Assembly (NCBI GenBank): GCA_944368215.1
Contig: CALVWX010000014.1
Location: 1-41,224 of the forward strand
DNA length: 41,224 nucleotides
Source of the DNA: an uncultured Clostridia bacterium
GTDB lineage: Bacteria; Bacillota; Clostridia; Christensenellales; Borkfalkiaceae
Reading direction: 5' to 3'
Of the stretch, positions 1 to 8,209 are shown piece after piece. Every line of letters starts with the position of its first letter. Positions within the stretch are counted from its first letter, which is position 1. The notes beneath the pieces are model-generated. The model did no database searches. It worked only from the letters and a program-made list of their open reading frames with translations, and was not told the DNA's origin. The translations under genes were made by a program, and so were the position numbers.

Positions 1-143
1 TTGCCCTTGTCGTTGATGACGGTGTGACCGGCGTTGTTGCCGCCCTGATAGCGGCAGACGATGTCGTAGTCGCGCGAAAGCAGGTCTACCATTCTGCCCT
101 TGCCTTCGTCGCCCCAGTTGATTCCACAGATACTTGTAAGCAT
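1..143 (-). CDS. purA: Adenylosuccinate synthetase, N-terminal fragment
   Basis: The start codon is the complement of 141-143 and the gene runs off the left edge, so only about 47 residues are visible. They contain the GTP-binding loop [16 protein letters not shown] near the start and then [11 protein letters not shown], the two most conserved N-terminal signatures of PurA. The enzyme joins IMP and aspartate using GTP, the first committed step to AMP. A GGGAAG ribosome binding site lies 6 nt before the ATG. It follows the glutamate synthase genes on the same strand but is separated by a 320-nt gap, so it probably has its own promoter. Identity is secure; nothing can be said about the rest of the protein. 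Confidence 0.95.
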   Translation of the reverse strand, partial: MLTSICGINWGDEGKGRMVDLLSRDYDIVCRYQGGNNAGHTVINDKG

Positions 144-463
144 TTTTTACTTCCCTTTATAATTTTTATTTTAGTCCGCGGCGGCTCTCTTTCGCCGCGG
201 AAAAGAAACGCTGTTATAGTCAGCAAGTTGTTGCATATCATCTTATGCACAACGAGCGTTAATTCCTTAAATAATTTACGTTTGCAAGCGAAACCGCGCT
301 TTCGCGCCGCAAGCCACAATTTGTTGCGGCCAGCAACCTCAGCACAGTGAATTGCCGCGACTATATAATAAGTGGGCTATTTAAGGTCGCGGCAAGAGCG
401 CGTGGCGCTAAACCTGACGCAAGTTAGTTTGCGCCCTCCAGTAAACAACTTGCGTTAACTGTC
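144..463. other. Intergenic region between glutamate synthase gene and purA
   Basis: No gene seen. Just after the glutamate synthase stop there is an inverted repeat (CGCAAGTT at 418-425, AACTTGCG at 446-453) without a clear U-run, possibly a weak 3' hairpin. A GC-rich hairpin (CCGCGGCG 176-183 with CGCCGCGG 193-200) lies in the purA leader about 30 nt before its start; it has no U-tract in either direction and may affect translation or decay. A TATATAG-like -10 element on the minus strand is near 361-370, but no convincing -35 partner was found. Confidence 0.4.
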
Positions 464-1966
464 TTACGCGCCCGCGTGCTTTATTCCCAAAATATCCAAT
501 TCGGTCTGATTGAGTCCCACGCCGCGGAGCATGAGCCTGTTGCCGCGCAGGGCTTCTATAGAGTTGAGGCCCATGCCGCCCATCATCTCCTGAATTTCGT
601 GGCTCCACGCCGTAACCAGATTTACGAGGCGCTTGTAGCCGATATCGGGATTGAGCCTTTTTACGAGGTCGGGGCGCTGGGTGGCTATGCCCCAGTTGCA
701 TTTGCCCGTGTGGCAGCTGCGGCAGAGGTGACAGCCGAGCGCCAGAAGCGCGGCCGTGCCGATATAGCATGCGTCGGCGCCGAGCGCGATGGCCTTTACC
801 ACGTCCGCAGACGAGTGAATGGAACCGGCGACGACGACGGAAACGCTGTCGCGTATGCCCTCCTGACGGAGGCGTTCGTCTACCTGCGCGAGCGCGAGTT
901 CTATGGGAATGCCGACGTTGTCGCGTATTCTTGTGGGAGCCGCGCCCGTGCCGCCGCGGAAACCGTCGATTGCGATGATATCCGCGCCCGAGCGCGCCAC
1001 GCCCGAAGCGATGGCGGCGACGTTATGGACGGCGGCAATCTTTACGATGACGGGCTTGGTGTACGCCGTGGCTTCCTTTAAGGTATATATGAGCTGGCGC
1101 AAATCCTCTATCGAATAGATGTCGTGGTGGGGAGCGGGCGAAATGGCGTCGATACCCTTGGGTATCATGCGGGTAGCCGAAACCTCGTCCGAAATTTTCA
1201 TGCCGGGCAGGTGTCCGCCTATGCCGGGCTTTGCGCCCTGACCCATTTTTATCTCTATTGCGGCGGCAGCCTTGAGGTATTCCTCGTGCACGCCGAAACG
1301 GCCCGAAGCCACCTGCACTATGGTGTTTTTGCTGTACTTATAAAAATCGCGGTGAAGGCCGCCCTCGCCCGTGTTGTAGAAAATGCCCAGTTCCTCCGCG
1401 GCGCGCGCCAGACTCTCGTGCGCATTGTAGGAGATAGAGCCGTAGCTCATGGCCGAAAACATTATGGGCGTACTGAGCTTGAGCTGAGGGGGGAGCGTAT
1501 CTACCAGCCTGCCTTCGATATCCCTCTTTATCTCCACGTCCTTTTTGCCGAGATAGACGGTAGTTTCCATAGGCTCGCGCAAGGGGTCGATGGGAGGGTT
1601 TGTAACCTGGGAGGCGTTGACTAAAATTTTATTGAAATATATGGGATAGTCGTTGGGGTTGCCCATCGAGGACAGCAGAACGCCGCCCGAATTGGCCTGA
1701 CGGTAAACTTCGTTCATGGTCTGAACCGACCAGTTGGAATTGAGCCTGTATGTATCGTCGCTCTTGACTATCTTCAATGCGTGCGTGGGGCAGAGACATA
1801 CGCAACGGTGGCAGTTGACGCACTTGGTGGAATCGGCAATCATTTTGCCGAGGTCTTTGTCGTATTTATGTACTTCGTTGGAGCACTGCCTTTCGCATAC
1901 GCGGCAATCTATGCACAATTCGGCATTGCGCACGACCTCGTATTCTGCGGGGATAAACGTATCCAT
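464..1966 (-). CDS. Glutamate synthase, FMN/Fe-S catalytic subunit (archaeal-type split GOGAT)
   Basis: 500 residues. The N-terminal ~75 residues carry two ferredoxin-like clusters (CIDCRVCERQC and CVNCHRCVCLCP). An FMN-binding TIM-barrel glutamate synthase domain follows (about 160-480) with GQGAKPGIGGHLPG, DGFRGGTGAAP and the cysteine cluster GCHLCRSCHTGKCNWG near 411-426 expected to hold the 3Fe-4S centre. It would reduce 2-iminoglutarate to glutamate using ammonia passed from the amidotransferase encoded just upstream. The start ATG overlaps the upstream stop by one base (TAATG), indicating translational coupling. The GXGXG structural domain of standard GltB is absent, as in archaeal-type enzymes where it is a separate gene; that gene is not in this window. 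The electron donor is unknown. Confidence 0.9.
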   Translation of the reverse strand: MDTFIPAEYEVVRNAELCIDCRVCERQCSNEVHKYDKDLGKMIADSTKCVNCHRCVCLCPTHALKIVKSDDTYRLNSNWSVQTMNEVYRQANSGGVLLSSMGNPNDYPIYFNKILVNASQVTNPPIDPLREPMETTVYLGKKDVEIKRDIEGRLVDTLPPQLKLSTPIMFSAMSYGSISYNAHESLARAAEELGIFYNTGEGGLHRDFYKYSKNTIVQVASGRFGVHEEYLKAAAAIEIKMGQGAKPGIGGHLPGMKISDEVSATRMIPKGIDAISPAPHHDIYSIEDLRQLIYTLKEATAYTKPVIVKIAAVHNVAAIASGVARSGADIIAIDGFRGGTGAAPTRIRDNVGIPIELALAQVDERLRQEGIRDSVSVVVAGSIHSSADVVKAIALGADACYIGTAALLALGCHLCRSCHTGKCNWGIATQRPDLVKRLNPDIGYKRLVNLVTAWSHEIQEMMGGMGLNSIEALRGNRLMLRGVGLNQTELDILGIKHAGA

Positions 1967-3093
1967 TAAAGCGCGCCTCCTTCCTTGAGGGTATATATTA
2001 CCGGTTGTCCGCCGGCGGGCGAGTAAATTTTATCGAGTTCGGGCGCGATTACGCGTATGCCGCACTCTTCGGACGAAACAAAGGCCAGATCGCCCTTTTC
2101 GGCGCAGACCATCGAGCGCAGTTTGAGCCTGTCGTTGAGGGCCATGATGCCGCCCGTAAAGCCGAAAATTATGGAGAACGGGCCGTTGATGAGCAGCGAC
2201 GGGAAGGCCTTGCGGAGAAATATTTCCTCGCGGCGCTCGTCCTCGCTCTTCTCCTCTATGGTAGACCAGAACGACGCCGAAATTACCTTTGCAATCTCGG
2301 GCAGGGTGAGTTTTTTGACCCTGATGAGGTAGTCGATGACATAAGTTATTACCTCGGTATCCGTCTGGAGCGAGCACTTGTAGCCGAACATTTCTATGTA
2401 GCGCCTGTTGGCGTCGTAGGAAGAAATTTCGCCGTTGTGCACTACGGAATAATCGAGAAGGCCGAAGGGATGCGCGCCTCCCCACCAGCCGGGGGTATTT
2501 GTGGGATAGCGGCCGTGACTCGTCCACGCGTAGCCTTCGTACTCTTCGTCTAAAAGGTAGAATCTGCCTATATCCTCGGGATAGCCGACGCCCTTGAAAA
2601 TGCCCATGTTTTTGCCGCTGGAAAAGACAAAAGCGCCCTTTATTTCGGCATTGATTTTATTTACGCATTTGACGACGTACTGCTCCTCGTCCATAAGAGA
2701 ATTTGCCAGCCTTTTTGAGAGGGGCGAAAGAAAATAGCGGTAGATTATAGGCTCGTTTGTTATGCCCCTCGTCTTGCGCGTCTTCATTTCGGAAGAATAT
2801 ACTATTTCGAAGTGCGAAATGAGGAAATCTTCGGTCTCCTTTTTGCACTGGAAGTCGTTATAAAAAAGATGGAAGGCGTAATATTCCTTATAGTCGGGAT
2901 AAATGCCGTAGCCTGCAAAGCCGCCGCCCAAGCCGTTGGAACGGTCGTGCATGGTAGCTATGGAGCGGATGACGTTTTCGCCCGTCATCTTTTTGCCGCT
3001 TCTGTCGATTATCGCGCTGACGGCGCAGCCCGAAGGGATTCTTACCTCGCCTTCCAAAGGCGCGTTTTTGAAATGTGAGTCGTTTACAAACAT
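1966..3093 (-). CDS. Glutamate synthase, glutamine amidotransferase (class II) subunit
   Basis: 375 residues from the start I prefer. An in-frame start at 3165 is possible but would lie only about 10 nt from the predicted transcription start and lacks a ribosome binding site; 3093 has GGAG seven bases upstream. The Ntn-type glutaminase domain shows SGCAV (Cys23, candidate nucleophile), DRSNGLGGGFAGYGIYP, SHGRYPTNTPGWWGGAHPF and HNGEISSY. Because the nucleophile must be N-terminal, a 22-residue propeptide ending before Cys23 is inferred. It hydrolyses glutamine and feeds ammonia to the FMN subunit, whose gene overlaps it by one base. Context: glnN and amt are nearby on the same strand, a nitrogen assimilation neighbourhood. 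Confidence 0.88.
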   Translation of the reverse strand: MFVNDSHFKNAPLEGEVRIPSGCAVSAIIDRSGKKMTGENVIRSIATMHDRSNGLGGGFAGYGIYPDYKEYYAFHLFYNDFQCKKETEDFLISHFEIVYSSEMKTRKTRGITNEPIIYRYFLSPLSKRLANSLMDEEQYVVKCVNKINAEIKGAFVFSSGKNMGIFKGVGYPEDIGRFYLLDEEYEGYAWTSHGRYPTNTPGWWGGAHPFGLLDYSVVHNGEISSYDANRRYIEMFGYKCSLQTDTEVITYVIDYLIRVKKLTLPEIAKVISASFWSTIEEKSEDERREEIFLRKAFPSLLINGPFSIIFGFTGGIMALNDRLKLRSMVCAEKGDLAFVSSEECGIRVIAPELDKIYSPAGGQPVIYTLKEGGAL

Positions 3094-3181
3094 ACCTGTC
3101 TCCGTAGATATGGGGCGTCCGCGCTTTACTGCACTAAAGCAAATAAAACCTGCACGGCGGCGCACCCGATTAGACTTTTCT

Positions 3182-3210
3182 ATTATAAAATAAACGCACT
3201 TTTAAGTCAA
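3182..3210 (-). promoter_or_regulatory. Sigma-A promoter of the glutamate synthase genes
   Basis: On the minus strand TTGACT (complement of 3205-3210) and a perfect TATAAT (3182-3187) are 17 bp apart. Transcription should begin near 3175, giving an ~80-nt leader to the start at 3093. Confidence 0.8.
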
Positions 3211-3373
3211 GCGTAATGCTCTTTTGCCTCGCGGCAAAAGGGGCAATTAAGCTTCGTATTAAATGATATAATCTATAAGCCGCGCTTATATTTTGGCAAA
3301 ATTAATTAATTGCCGCGCTTATATGCGCGAATGAACACGCGGGCCCATGACAAAATACAGCACAAAACGACGG

Positions 3374-3410
3374 TGCGGCGGCGCGCGTAAAATTTACGCG
3401 CGCCGCCGCA
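3374..3410 (-). terminator. GC-rich hairpin terminator after the ClC gene
   Basis: An 18-bp perfect stem, TGCGGCGGCGCGCGTAAA at 3374-3391 with its complement at 3393-3410, lies 20 nt past the ClC stop. On the minus strand it is followed by a loose T-rich tract; on the plus strand five T residues follow directly, so it may work in both directions. Confidence 0.65.
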
Positions 3411-3430
3411 TTTTTCCGATAAGTTTGCAA

Positions 3431-5047
3431 TTATTTTTCGGGAGGCTTGCCGAGCAGGCCGAAAAGGTATTCCTCCACCTCTTTTTCGTCGGAAGTGCGG
3501 CACTCGAACTGTATAGTCTGTCCCGCATGCAGGCGCGTGCCGCCTGAGGGGATAACAGAAGAACCGTCCGCCTCCGTTATGGCGACGACCAGCCCGCCCG
3601 AAGGCCAGAGCAGCCTGTTGATCTTTCCGCCGTCGGCCAGCGTGCCGGGCTGAACGGCGAGGGTGAACTTTGCCTCCCTTTCGCGGCCGGCAAAGCCTTC
3701 GTCGCGCATGAAGGCGTGAAGATTGTTTTCATACCCCGGCTCCAGACGGCAGACTTCGGCGACGAGCGAAGCTATTACCACGCCGAGGAGGGCGGGCAGG
3801 GCGTTTGTAAACTGCCCCGTCAACTCGAACACCATAAACAGCCCCGTTACGGGCGCGCGCACGAAGGTTGTGAAAAAGACGGACATGCAGATTATGACGA
3901 GGTAATCGCAATAGGCCGCGTCCATGCCCATGGCGGTGAAGCCGACCGAAAGCAGGGCGCCAAGCCCCGCGCCGACGGCGAGCATGGGGATGAACACGCC
4001 GCAGGGCACGCCGCAGGACATATACAGCGTCATGAGAATGTAGCGCAGAACGACGATTACCGCGAGCGAAGCCGCAAGCGAAAGCCCGAAGACCGAAATA
4101 TCGCCGAACGCGCCCGTTCCGCCCGTGGCAATGGAGTGTATAAAGCTGTGTCCGCCGCCCATGGCGTACACCGTGATGAGGCCGAACGCGCCCGAAAGCA
4201 CGAACGGGATGATAAACTTGCCCGTACCTTTAAAAAAGGTTATGCGCCTGAAGAGTTTTTTCGCGCCCTGCACGGAATAATAAAAGGCGACGGCGGCGAG
4301 GGCGACTATGACCGAAGCGAGGGCTATATAGCCGTAGCCCGCGATGTCGGGGCTGTTGAAGGCAAAACCTTCGAACGCCGAGCCGACCGAAAAACCGAGC
4401 GCCAGCCTTATGCCCGTCCGCACGGCGAGGGCGGAGATGACCGCCACGGCAGAACTCACGAAAATCTGGGGCGAGAAGGATTTGAAGGCCTCCTCCATTG
4501 CAAAAATCATGCCCGTGACGGGAGCGTTGAAGGCTACGGCAAAGCCCGCCGAAGCGCCCGCGGCTATCTGGAGCCGCCTTGCCATGAACGAACGGCGAAG
4601 AATTCTGCCCGTGCCTTCGCCGACGCAGCCGCCCATTTCAATCGACGGGCCTTCGCTGCCCGCCGCAAAGCCCATAAACACGCAGGCGAGCGACGCGGCG
4701 AACATTGAGCACAAAGTTAAGTACCAGTTGAAGGGAAATTTGCCGCGGCACGCGCCCTCTATCTGAGGAATTCCGCTGCCGCGTATCATGGGCACGAATT
4801 TGACCAGCGTGCCGACGGCCACCGCACCAGCCGCAAGGCCGACAAAAAGCAGGGGAATAAACGCGGGATTGGCAAGAATGAGTTCGTACAGCTCCCGCGA
4901 ATACTGCTCGCCGTAGCTCGTGCAGATGGTATAAAAAGTAACGACCACGCCGGCAAATATGCCCGTGATAACCGAAAGAAAGACTATGTTTATGCCGTAG
5001 TATTTAAACGCCAGCCACGAACGCGCCAGAGTCTTGTTTTTTGTCAT
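3431..5047 (-). CDS. ClC-family chloride transporter with C-terminal TrkA-C-like domain
   Basis: 538 residues from ATG 5047-5045, which overlaps the upstream stop as ATGA; the frame stays open farther upstream but that part only shadows the ATP-grasp gene. ClC landmarks: GSGIP (90-94, chloride-coordinating serine), GSEGPSIEMGG (130-140) with gating glutamate Glu132, PVTGMIFAMEE (176-186) with the internal proton glutamate, and GVPCGVFIPML. Presence of both glutamates points to Cl-/H+ exchange rather than a channel. Many hydrophobic helices span about 20-450. The last ~85 residues resemble a TrkA-C/RCK_C ligand-binding domain, so gating by a soluble ligand is possible. It shares a transcript with the RimK-like ligase; the reason is unknown. 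Confidence 0.9.
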   Translation of the reverse strand: MTKNKTLARSWLAFKYYGINIVFLSVITGIFAGVVVTFYTICTSYGEQYSRELYELILANPAFIPLLFVGLAAGAVAVGTLVKFVPMIRGSGIPQIEGACRGKFPFNWYLTLCSMFAASLACVFMGFAAGSEGPSIEMGGCVGEGTGRILRRSFMARRLQIAAGASAGFAVAFNAPVTGMIFAMEEAFKSFSPQIFVSSAVAVISALAVRTGIRLALGFSVGSAFEGFAFNSPDIAGYGYIALASVIVALAAVAFYYSVQGAKKLFRRITFFKGTGKFIIPFVLSGAFGLITVYAMGGGHSFIHSIATGGTGAFGDISVFGLSLAASLAVIVVLRYILMTLYMSCGVPCGVFIPMLAVGAGLGALLSVGFTAMGMDAAYCDYLVIICMSVFFTTFVRAPVTGLFMVFELTGQFTNALPALLGVVIASLVAEVCRLEPGYENNLHAFMRDEGFAGREREAKFTLAVQPGTLADGGKINRLLWPSGGLVVAITEADGSSVIPSGGTRLHAGQTIQFECRTSDEKEVEEYLFGLLGKPPEK

Positions 5048-5928
5048 GCGCCGTAAACCTCCCCGTACATGTATCGCGCATACGCGCCCGCAACGTTTAT
5101 GCCCGTCACCTTCTCCATTCCGCCGAAAAAGGCGTTGGAATTTACCTCGCAGACGAGGTATCCGCCCTCGCCGAACAGCACGTCTATGCCGCAGTAATCG
5201 GGGCATACCAGCGACGCAACCTTTTGACAGAGCTTTGTAAGCTCCTTATCGGGAACGAGCGGAAATCCCTGTCCACCGAGTTCGAGGTTGGAGCGGAAAT
5301 CGCCCGCCGACTGCCTGCGCATGGCGGCAATCACCCTGCCGCCAACTACTATTACGCGGGCGTCCGTCCCCGCACTCGCGGCGACGCAGCGCTGGAAGAG
5401 ATGGGGCATGCACTTTACCTTTTCGGCAATCACTTTGAGCTCCGCGCGGCCGTCGGCTTTGAACACGCCCGAGCCGAGCGAGCCGTATGCCGTTTTTATT
5501 ATTACGGGGTAGCCGAGGCGGCGTTCAACTTCGTCGAGCACGCCCTCCTTTACCTCCTCTTCGGGATTATAGCAGAGGAGGCCCGGCAGGGTGCGGGGCA
5601 TGGCTACGCCGCAGCCCGAAAGCGCGATGGCCGTGAGCATTTTGTCGTCGCATGTTTCGATGGCTTCGGCCGGATTGAAGAGCCGCAGGCCGCATTTTTC
5701 GAGCATGCGCGCGACATACTTGTCCTTATCCAAGTATACGCAGAAATCGTAATCTTCCGCCGTGCGCACTATATCGCCGCCTTCGGACACTTCGCAGGCG
5801 AAGAAATCGTTGGGGCGCACTTCGGCCCGCACTCCGAGCGAGGAAAATTCTTCTTTGAGACGCGCGGACTGGTTGAGCGAGCTTTTAAGGCGCGAATACG
5901 CGTTGACGAGAATGAGGCACTTTTTCAT
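5044..5928 (-). CDS. RimK-like ATP-grasp ligase
   Basis: 294 residues. The ATP-grasp fold is shown by YPVIIKTAYGSLGSGVF (nucleotide-binding lysine and glycine-rich loop) and the Mg-binding stretch GIDVLFGEGGYLVCEVNSNAFFGG near the C-terminus. The N-terminus, MKKCLILVNAYSRLKSS, matches the usual beginning of RimK-type alpha-L-glutamate ligases, which add an amino acid (often glutamate) to a carboxylate of a protein or cofactor. The acceptor cannot be told from sequence. The ATG lies only 8 nt from a good -10 box, so the mRNA is probably leaderless and no Shine-Dalgarno is present. The stop overlaps the ClC start by four bases (ATGA), so the two are translated as a unit. Confidence 0.8.
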   Translation of the reverse strand: MKKCLILVNAYSRLKSSLNQSARLKEEFSSLGVRAEVRPNDFFACEVSEGGDIVRTAEDYDFCVYLDKDKYVARMLEKCGLRLFNPAEAIETCDDKMLTAIALSGCGVAMPRTLPGLLCYNPEEEVKEGVLDEVERRLGYPVIIKTAYGSLGSGVFKADGRAELKVIAEKVKCMPHLFQRCVAASAGTDARVIVVGGRVIAAMRRQSAGDFRSNLELGGQGFPLVPDKELTKLCQKVASLVCPDYCGIDVLFGEGGYLVCEVNSNAFFGGMEKVTGINVAGAYARYMYGEVYGA

Positions 5929-5936
5929 ACGCCAGT

Positions 5937-5965
5937 ATTATAGCAGGTAAACATGCAAATTGCAA
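5937..5965 (-). promoter_or_regulatory. Sigma-A promoter giving a predicted leaderless transcript
   Basis: TTGCAA (complement of 5960-5965), 17-bp spacer, then perfect TATAAT (5937-5942) on the minus strand. Only 8 bases (5929-5936) separate the -10 box from the ATG of the ATP-grasp gene, so transcription should start at or within 1-2 bases of the start codon. Confidence 0.75.
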
Positions 5966-6070
5966 CCCGCGGTAAAAACTTTGTACCCATTTACGCCTGT
6001 TGTTTCCGTGAGAAACCGCACCGCGAACCCGGCGGGTTTACAACGCTTTGCCCCGGCGCATGAACGCTGA

Positions 6071-6102
6071 AAGGGACGCCCGCAACAAAGCGGACGCCCC
6101 TT
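6071..6102 (-). terminator. Probable terminator hairpin after amt
   Basis: AAGGGACGCCCGC (6071-6083) pairs with GCGGACGCCCCTT (6090-6102), with two G-U pairs in the RNA. It lies ~40 nt past the amt stop but has only a short T-run after it, so efficiency is uncertain. Confidence 0.5.
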
Positions 6103-6139
6103 CCAAAGTATCTATGAGAGAGCAGAATGAGCTGATTGA

Positions 6140-7927
6140 TTATTTTGCGTTGTCGAGAGCGGCCGAGCCCGTTTCGCCCGTGCGCACCCTCATGACGTTT
6201 TCGACGTCGCTGACGAATATCTTGCCCGCGCCGACCTTGCCGTCATCGAGCACCTTCTGCGCGACTGCAACGACAAGCTTTGGATCGACGGTGGAAACGA
6301 CTATATCCACCTGAACCTTGGGAATGAGGTGCATAGACGTCTTTACGCCGCGATACTGGCCGGTTTTGCCCGCCTGAACGCCGCAACCCATGACGGACGA
6401 TACCGTCATGCCGGTGACGCCTATCTGTGCAAGCGCATCCTTGAGAGTAAGGAATTTATCCTGAGCGGTAATTATTGTAACCTTTGTATATCTGCCGCCC
6501 GTCTTTGCGGGATTGAGCTCGATATTTGCAGGAACAACGCCCGATACGTCTACTTCGGTAGCCTCGCCGTCGAGAATGGGCACGTTAAGCTGGAAGTCGG
6601 CATATGCCGAAGAAAGGCCGTGCTCCATTATATCGAGGCCGATGATCTCCTCTTCAGCGCCTGTACGAAGACCGTTCCAGCTCTTTCCGAGCTCGATGAC
6701 GCGCTTGGGATTGACGGTCTTGAACTTAATCATGACGGGCACATATTTTATTGCGCCGAATATTACTACCATCCATACGGCCGTCCAGGTTATTACGGTG
6801 ACAATGCCGGCAACCTGCATGCCGAGCAGATATCCGTTGCCGCCGTAAAACAACCCGAGCTGGCTTGGATCCGTAAGCGCGCCGGGCGCGCCGCTCTGAT
6901 AATTCTGGCAAGCAAAGAGACCTACGGCCAGCGTTCCCCAGATACCGTTTGCAAAGTGAACAGCCACGGCGCCGACGGGGTCGTCGACATGGAACACTTT
7001 GTCGAGAACTTCCGCTACTACGACCACGAGTATGCCAGAAACAATGCCTATGCACGTTGCGCCTATGGGGTCGACGATGTGGCATCCGGCGGTTATTCCG
7101 ACGAGCCCTGCAAGCGAAGCGTTGAGGCACATGCTTACATCAGGCTTGCCGCTCCTTATCCACGTGAATATCATGCAGGAAACGACTGCAAGTGCGGGAG
7201 AAATTGTAGTGTTTACGAAAATGATGGCAAGCGATTCGATTGAAGTTGCCGCCGCACCGTTAAAGCCGTACCAGCCGAACCAGAGTATGAATACGCCGAG
7301 CGCACCGAGGGGAATCGAATGACCCTGAATTGCATTTACCTTGATTACTTTGCCGTTTTCGTCGCGCTCGTACTTGCCGATGCGGGCGCCTTCCATTGCC
7401 GCGCCGATGAGCGCGGCCGTACCGCCGACCATGTGTATGGCGGTTGAGCCCGCGAAATCGACAAAGCCCATGGAAGTCAGCCAGGCATTATCGCCGAGGC
7501 CCCATATCCAGCCCGCTTCGATAGGATATACCACGAGGGATATGAGCGCAGAATATACGCAGTAAGCGGCAAACCTTGTGCGTTCAGCCATAGCACCCGA
7601 AACGATTGTTGCGGCAGTTGCACAGAATACGAGATTGAATACAAAATTGGACGCAAGTCCGTTTTCATTGGTTATAAATGCGTTAAAGTCTGAGAACATC
7701 CCGAGATTGGGAACGCCGCAAAAATGACCCACGGCCTCTAACCCGACGAGCAGTGAAAAACCGAGCAACATAAACACAACTGTACCGACACAGAAATCGA
7801 TAAGGTTTTTCATGATTATATTGCCGGCATTTTTAGCTCGCGTAAATCCGGTTTCCACCATTGCGAAGCCTGCCTGCATAAAGAAGACGAAAGCCGCGCC
7901 TATCAGAAACCATATAGCGAAATCCAT
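6140..7927 (-). CDS. amt: Ammonium transporter with fused C-terminal P-II domain
   Basis: 595 residues. Residues 1-405 form the Amt/Mep transporter: about 11 membrane helices, SNFVFNLVFCATAATIVSGAMAER, the twin pore histidines in STAIHMVGG (His165) and AVAVHFANGIWG (His324). A linker of ~75 residues follows. Residues ~480-588 are a complete P-II signalling domain: TKVTIITAQDKF, T-loop with GQYRGV (Tyr525 at the place of the classical uridylylation tyrosine), B-loop GKVGAGKIFVSDVENVMRVRTGE. P-II proteins bind ATP/ADP and 2-oxoglutarate and block Amt pores by inserting the T-loop; here sensor and channel are one chain. The start has GGAGG six bases upstream. It follows glnN on the same strand after a 282-nt gap with a structured leader. 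Confidence 0.95.
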   Translation of the reverse strand: MDFAIWFLIGAAFVFFMQAGFAMVETGFTRAKNAGNIIMKNLIDFCVGTVVFMLLGFSLLVGLEAVGHFCGVPNLGMFSDFNAFITNENGLASNFVFNLVFCATAATIVSGAMAERTRFAAYCVYSALISLVVYPIEAGWIWGLGDNAWLTSMGFVDFAGSTAIHMVGGTAALIGAAMEGARIGKYERDENGKVIKVNAIQGHSIPLGALGVFILWFGWYGFNGAAATSIESLAIIFVNTTISPALAVVSCMIFTWIRSGKPDVSMCLNASLAGLVGITAGCHIVDPIGATCIGIVSGILVVVVAEVLDKVFHVDDPVGAVAVHFANGIWGTLAVGLFACQNYQSGAPGALTDPSQLGLFYGGNGYLLGMQVAGIVTVITWTAVWMVVIFGAIKYVPVMIKFKTVNPKRVIELGKSWNGLRTGAEEEIIGLDIMEHGLSSAYADFQLNVPILDGEATEVDVSGVVPANIELNPAKTGGRYTKVTIITAQDKFLTLKDALAQIGVTGMTVSSVMGCGVQAGKTGQYRGVKTSMHLIPKVQVDIVVSTVDPKLVVAVAQKVLDDGKVGAGKIFVSDVENVMRVRTGETGSAALDNAK

Positions 7928-7959
7928 AAAAAGCCTCCAATATTCTTCTTAAATTTTTA

Positions 7960-8088
7960 ATCAAAAAGGCCTTTTTTGATGATTCACCTCTGTTACCCTT
8001 TAAGGTCGTCGGGGCGGTATGGCCGCAGGAGTTTCACCTGCGGCGGTGCGGCTTTACAGGCGCCGTGCCTTAAGATAAAGGGGGGTAA
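7960..8088 (-). promoter_or_regulatory. Structured 5' leader before amt, class not recognised
   Basis: In the 282-nt gap between glnN and amt the minus-strand RNA has a closing stem (RNA 5' arm at 8088-8068, ending TTAAGG; 3' arm at 8005-7993, CCTTAA-AGGGTAA) that encloses a strong inner hairpin (GCCGCAGG, loop TGAAACT, CCTGCGGC; 8022-8044). An AT-rich palindrome (7960-7980, centre AAGGCC) comes just before the GGAGG of amt and could hide or expose it. I compared it by eye with glutamine, cobalamin, c-di-GMP, ZTP and THF riboswitch cores and made no match. Whether it is a regulatory RNA is inference. Confidence 0.4.
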
Positions 8089-8209
8089 TGAAAAAACTCA
8101 AAAAGCTGAAAAATCTGATGTATGTCTATTACAGGCGAACTGCGCTCCGCCACAATGCATGAAAGCTAACGGGAAACCGCAGGCACGACCTGCCGAGATT
8201 TTCGTTAAA

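Noticed and set aside
176-200. Terminator at the purA leader hairpin
   Set aside because: No U-run follows the stem on either strand, and it lies directly upstream of purA rather than after a gene.
3716-4708. Long open frame on the plus strand (330 codons) opposite the ClC gene
   Set aside because: It is antisense to a clearly conserved ClC protein, has low-complexity charged translation and no ribosome binding site; GC-rich third positions create such frames throughout the window.
5048-5206. Longer N-terminus for the ClC transporter
   Set aside because: The extra residues are arginine-rich, overlap the ATP-grasp gene in another frame, and the ATGA overlap at 5044-5047 gives a normal start.
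7993-8088. Cobalamin or glutamine riboswitch before amt
   Set aside because: GGTGAAACTCC resembles part of a B12 element, but the remaining conserved core is missing; the glutamine-riboswitch core is also absent.
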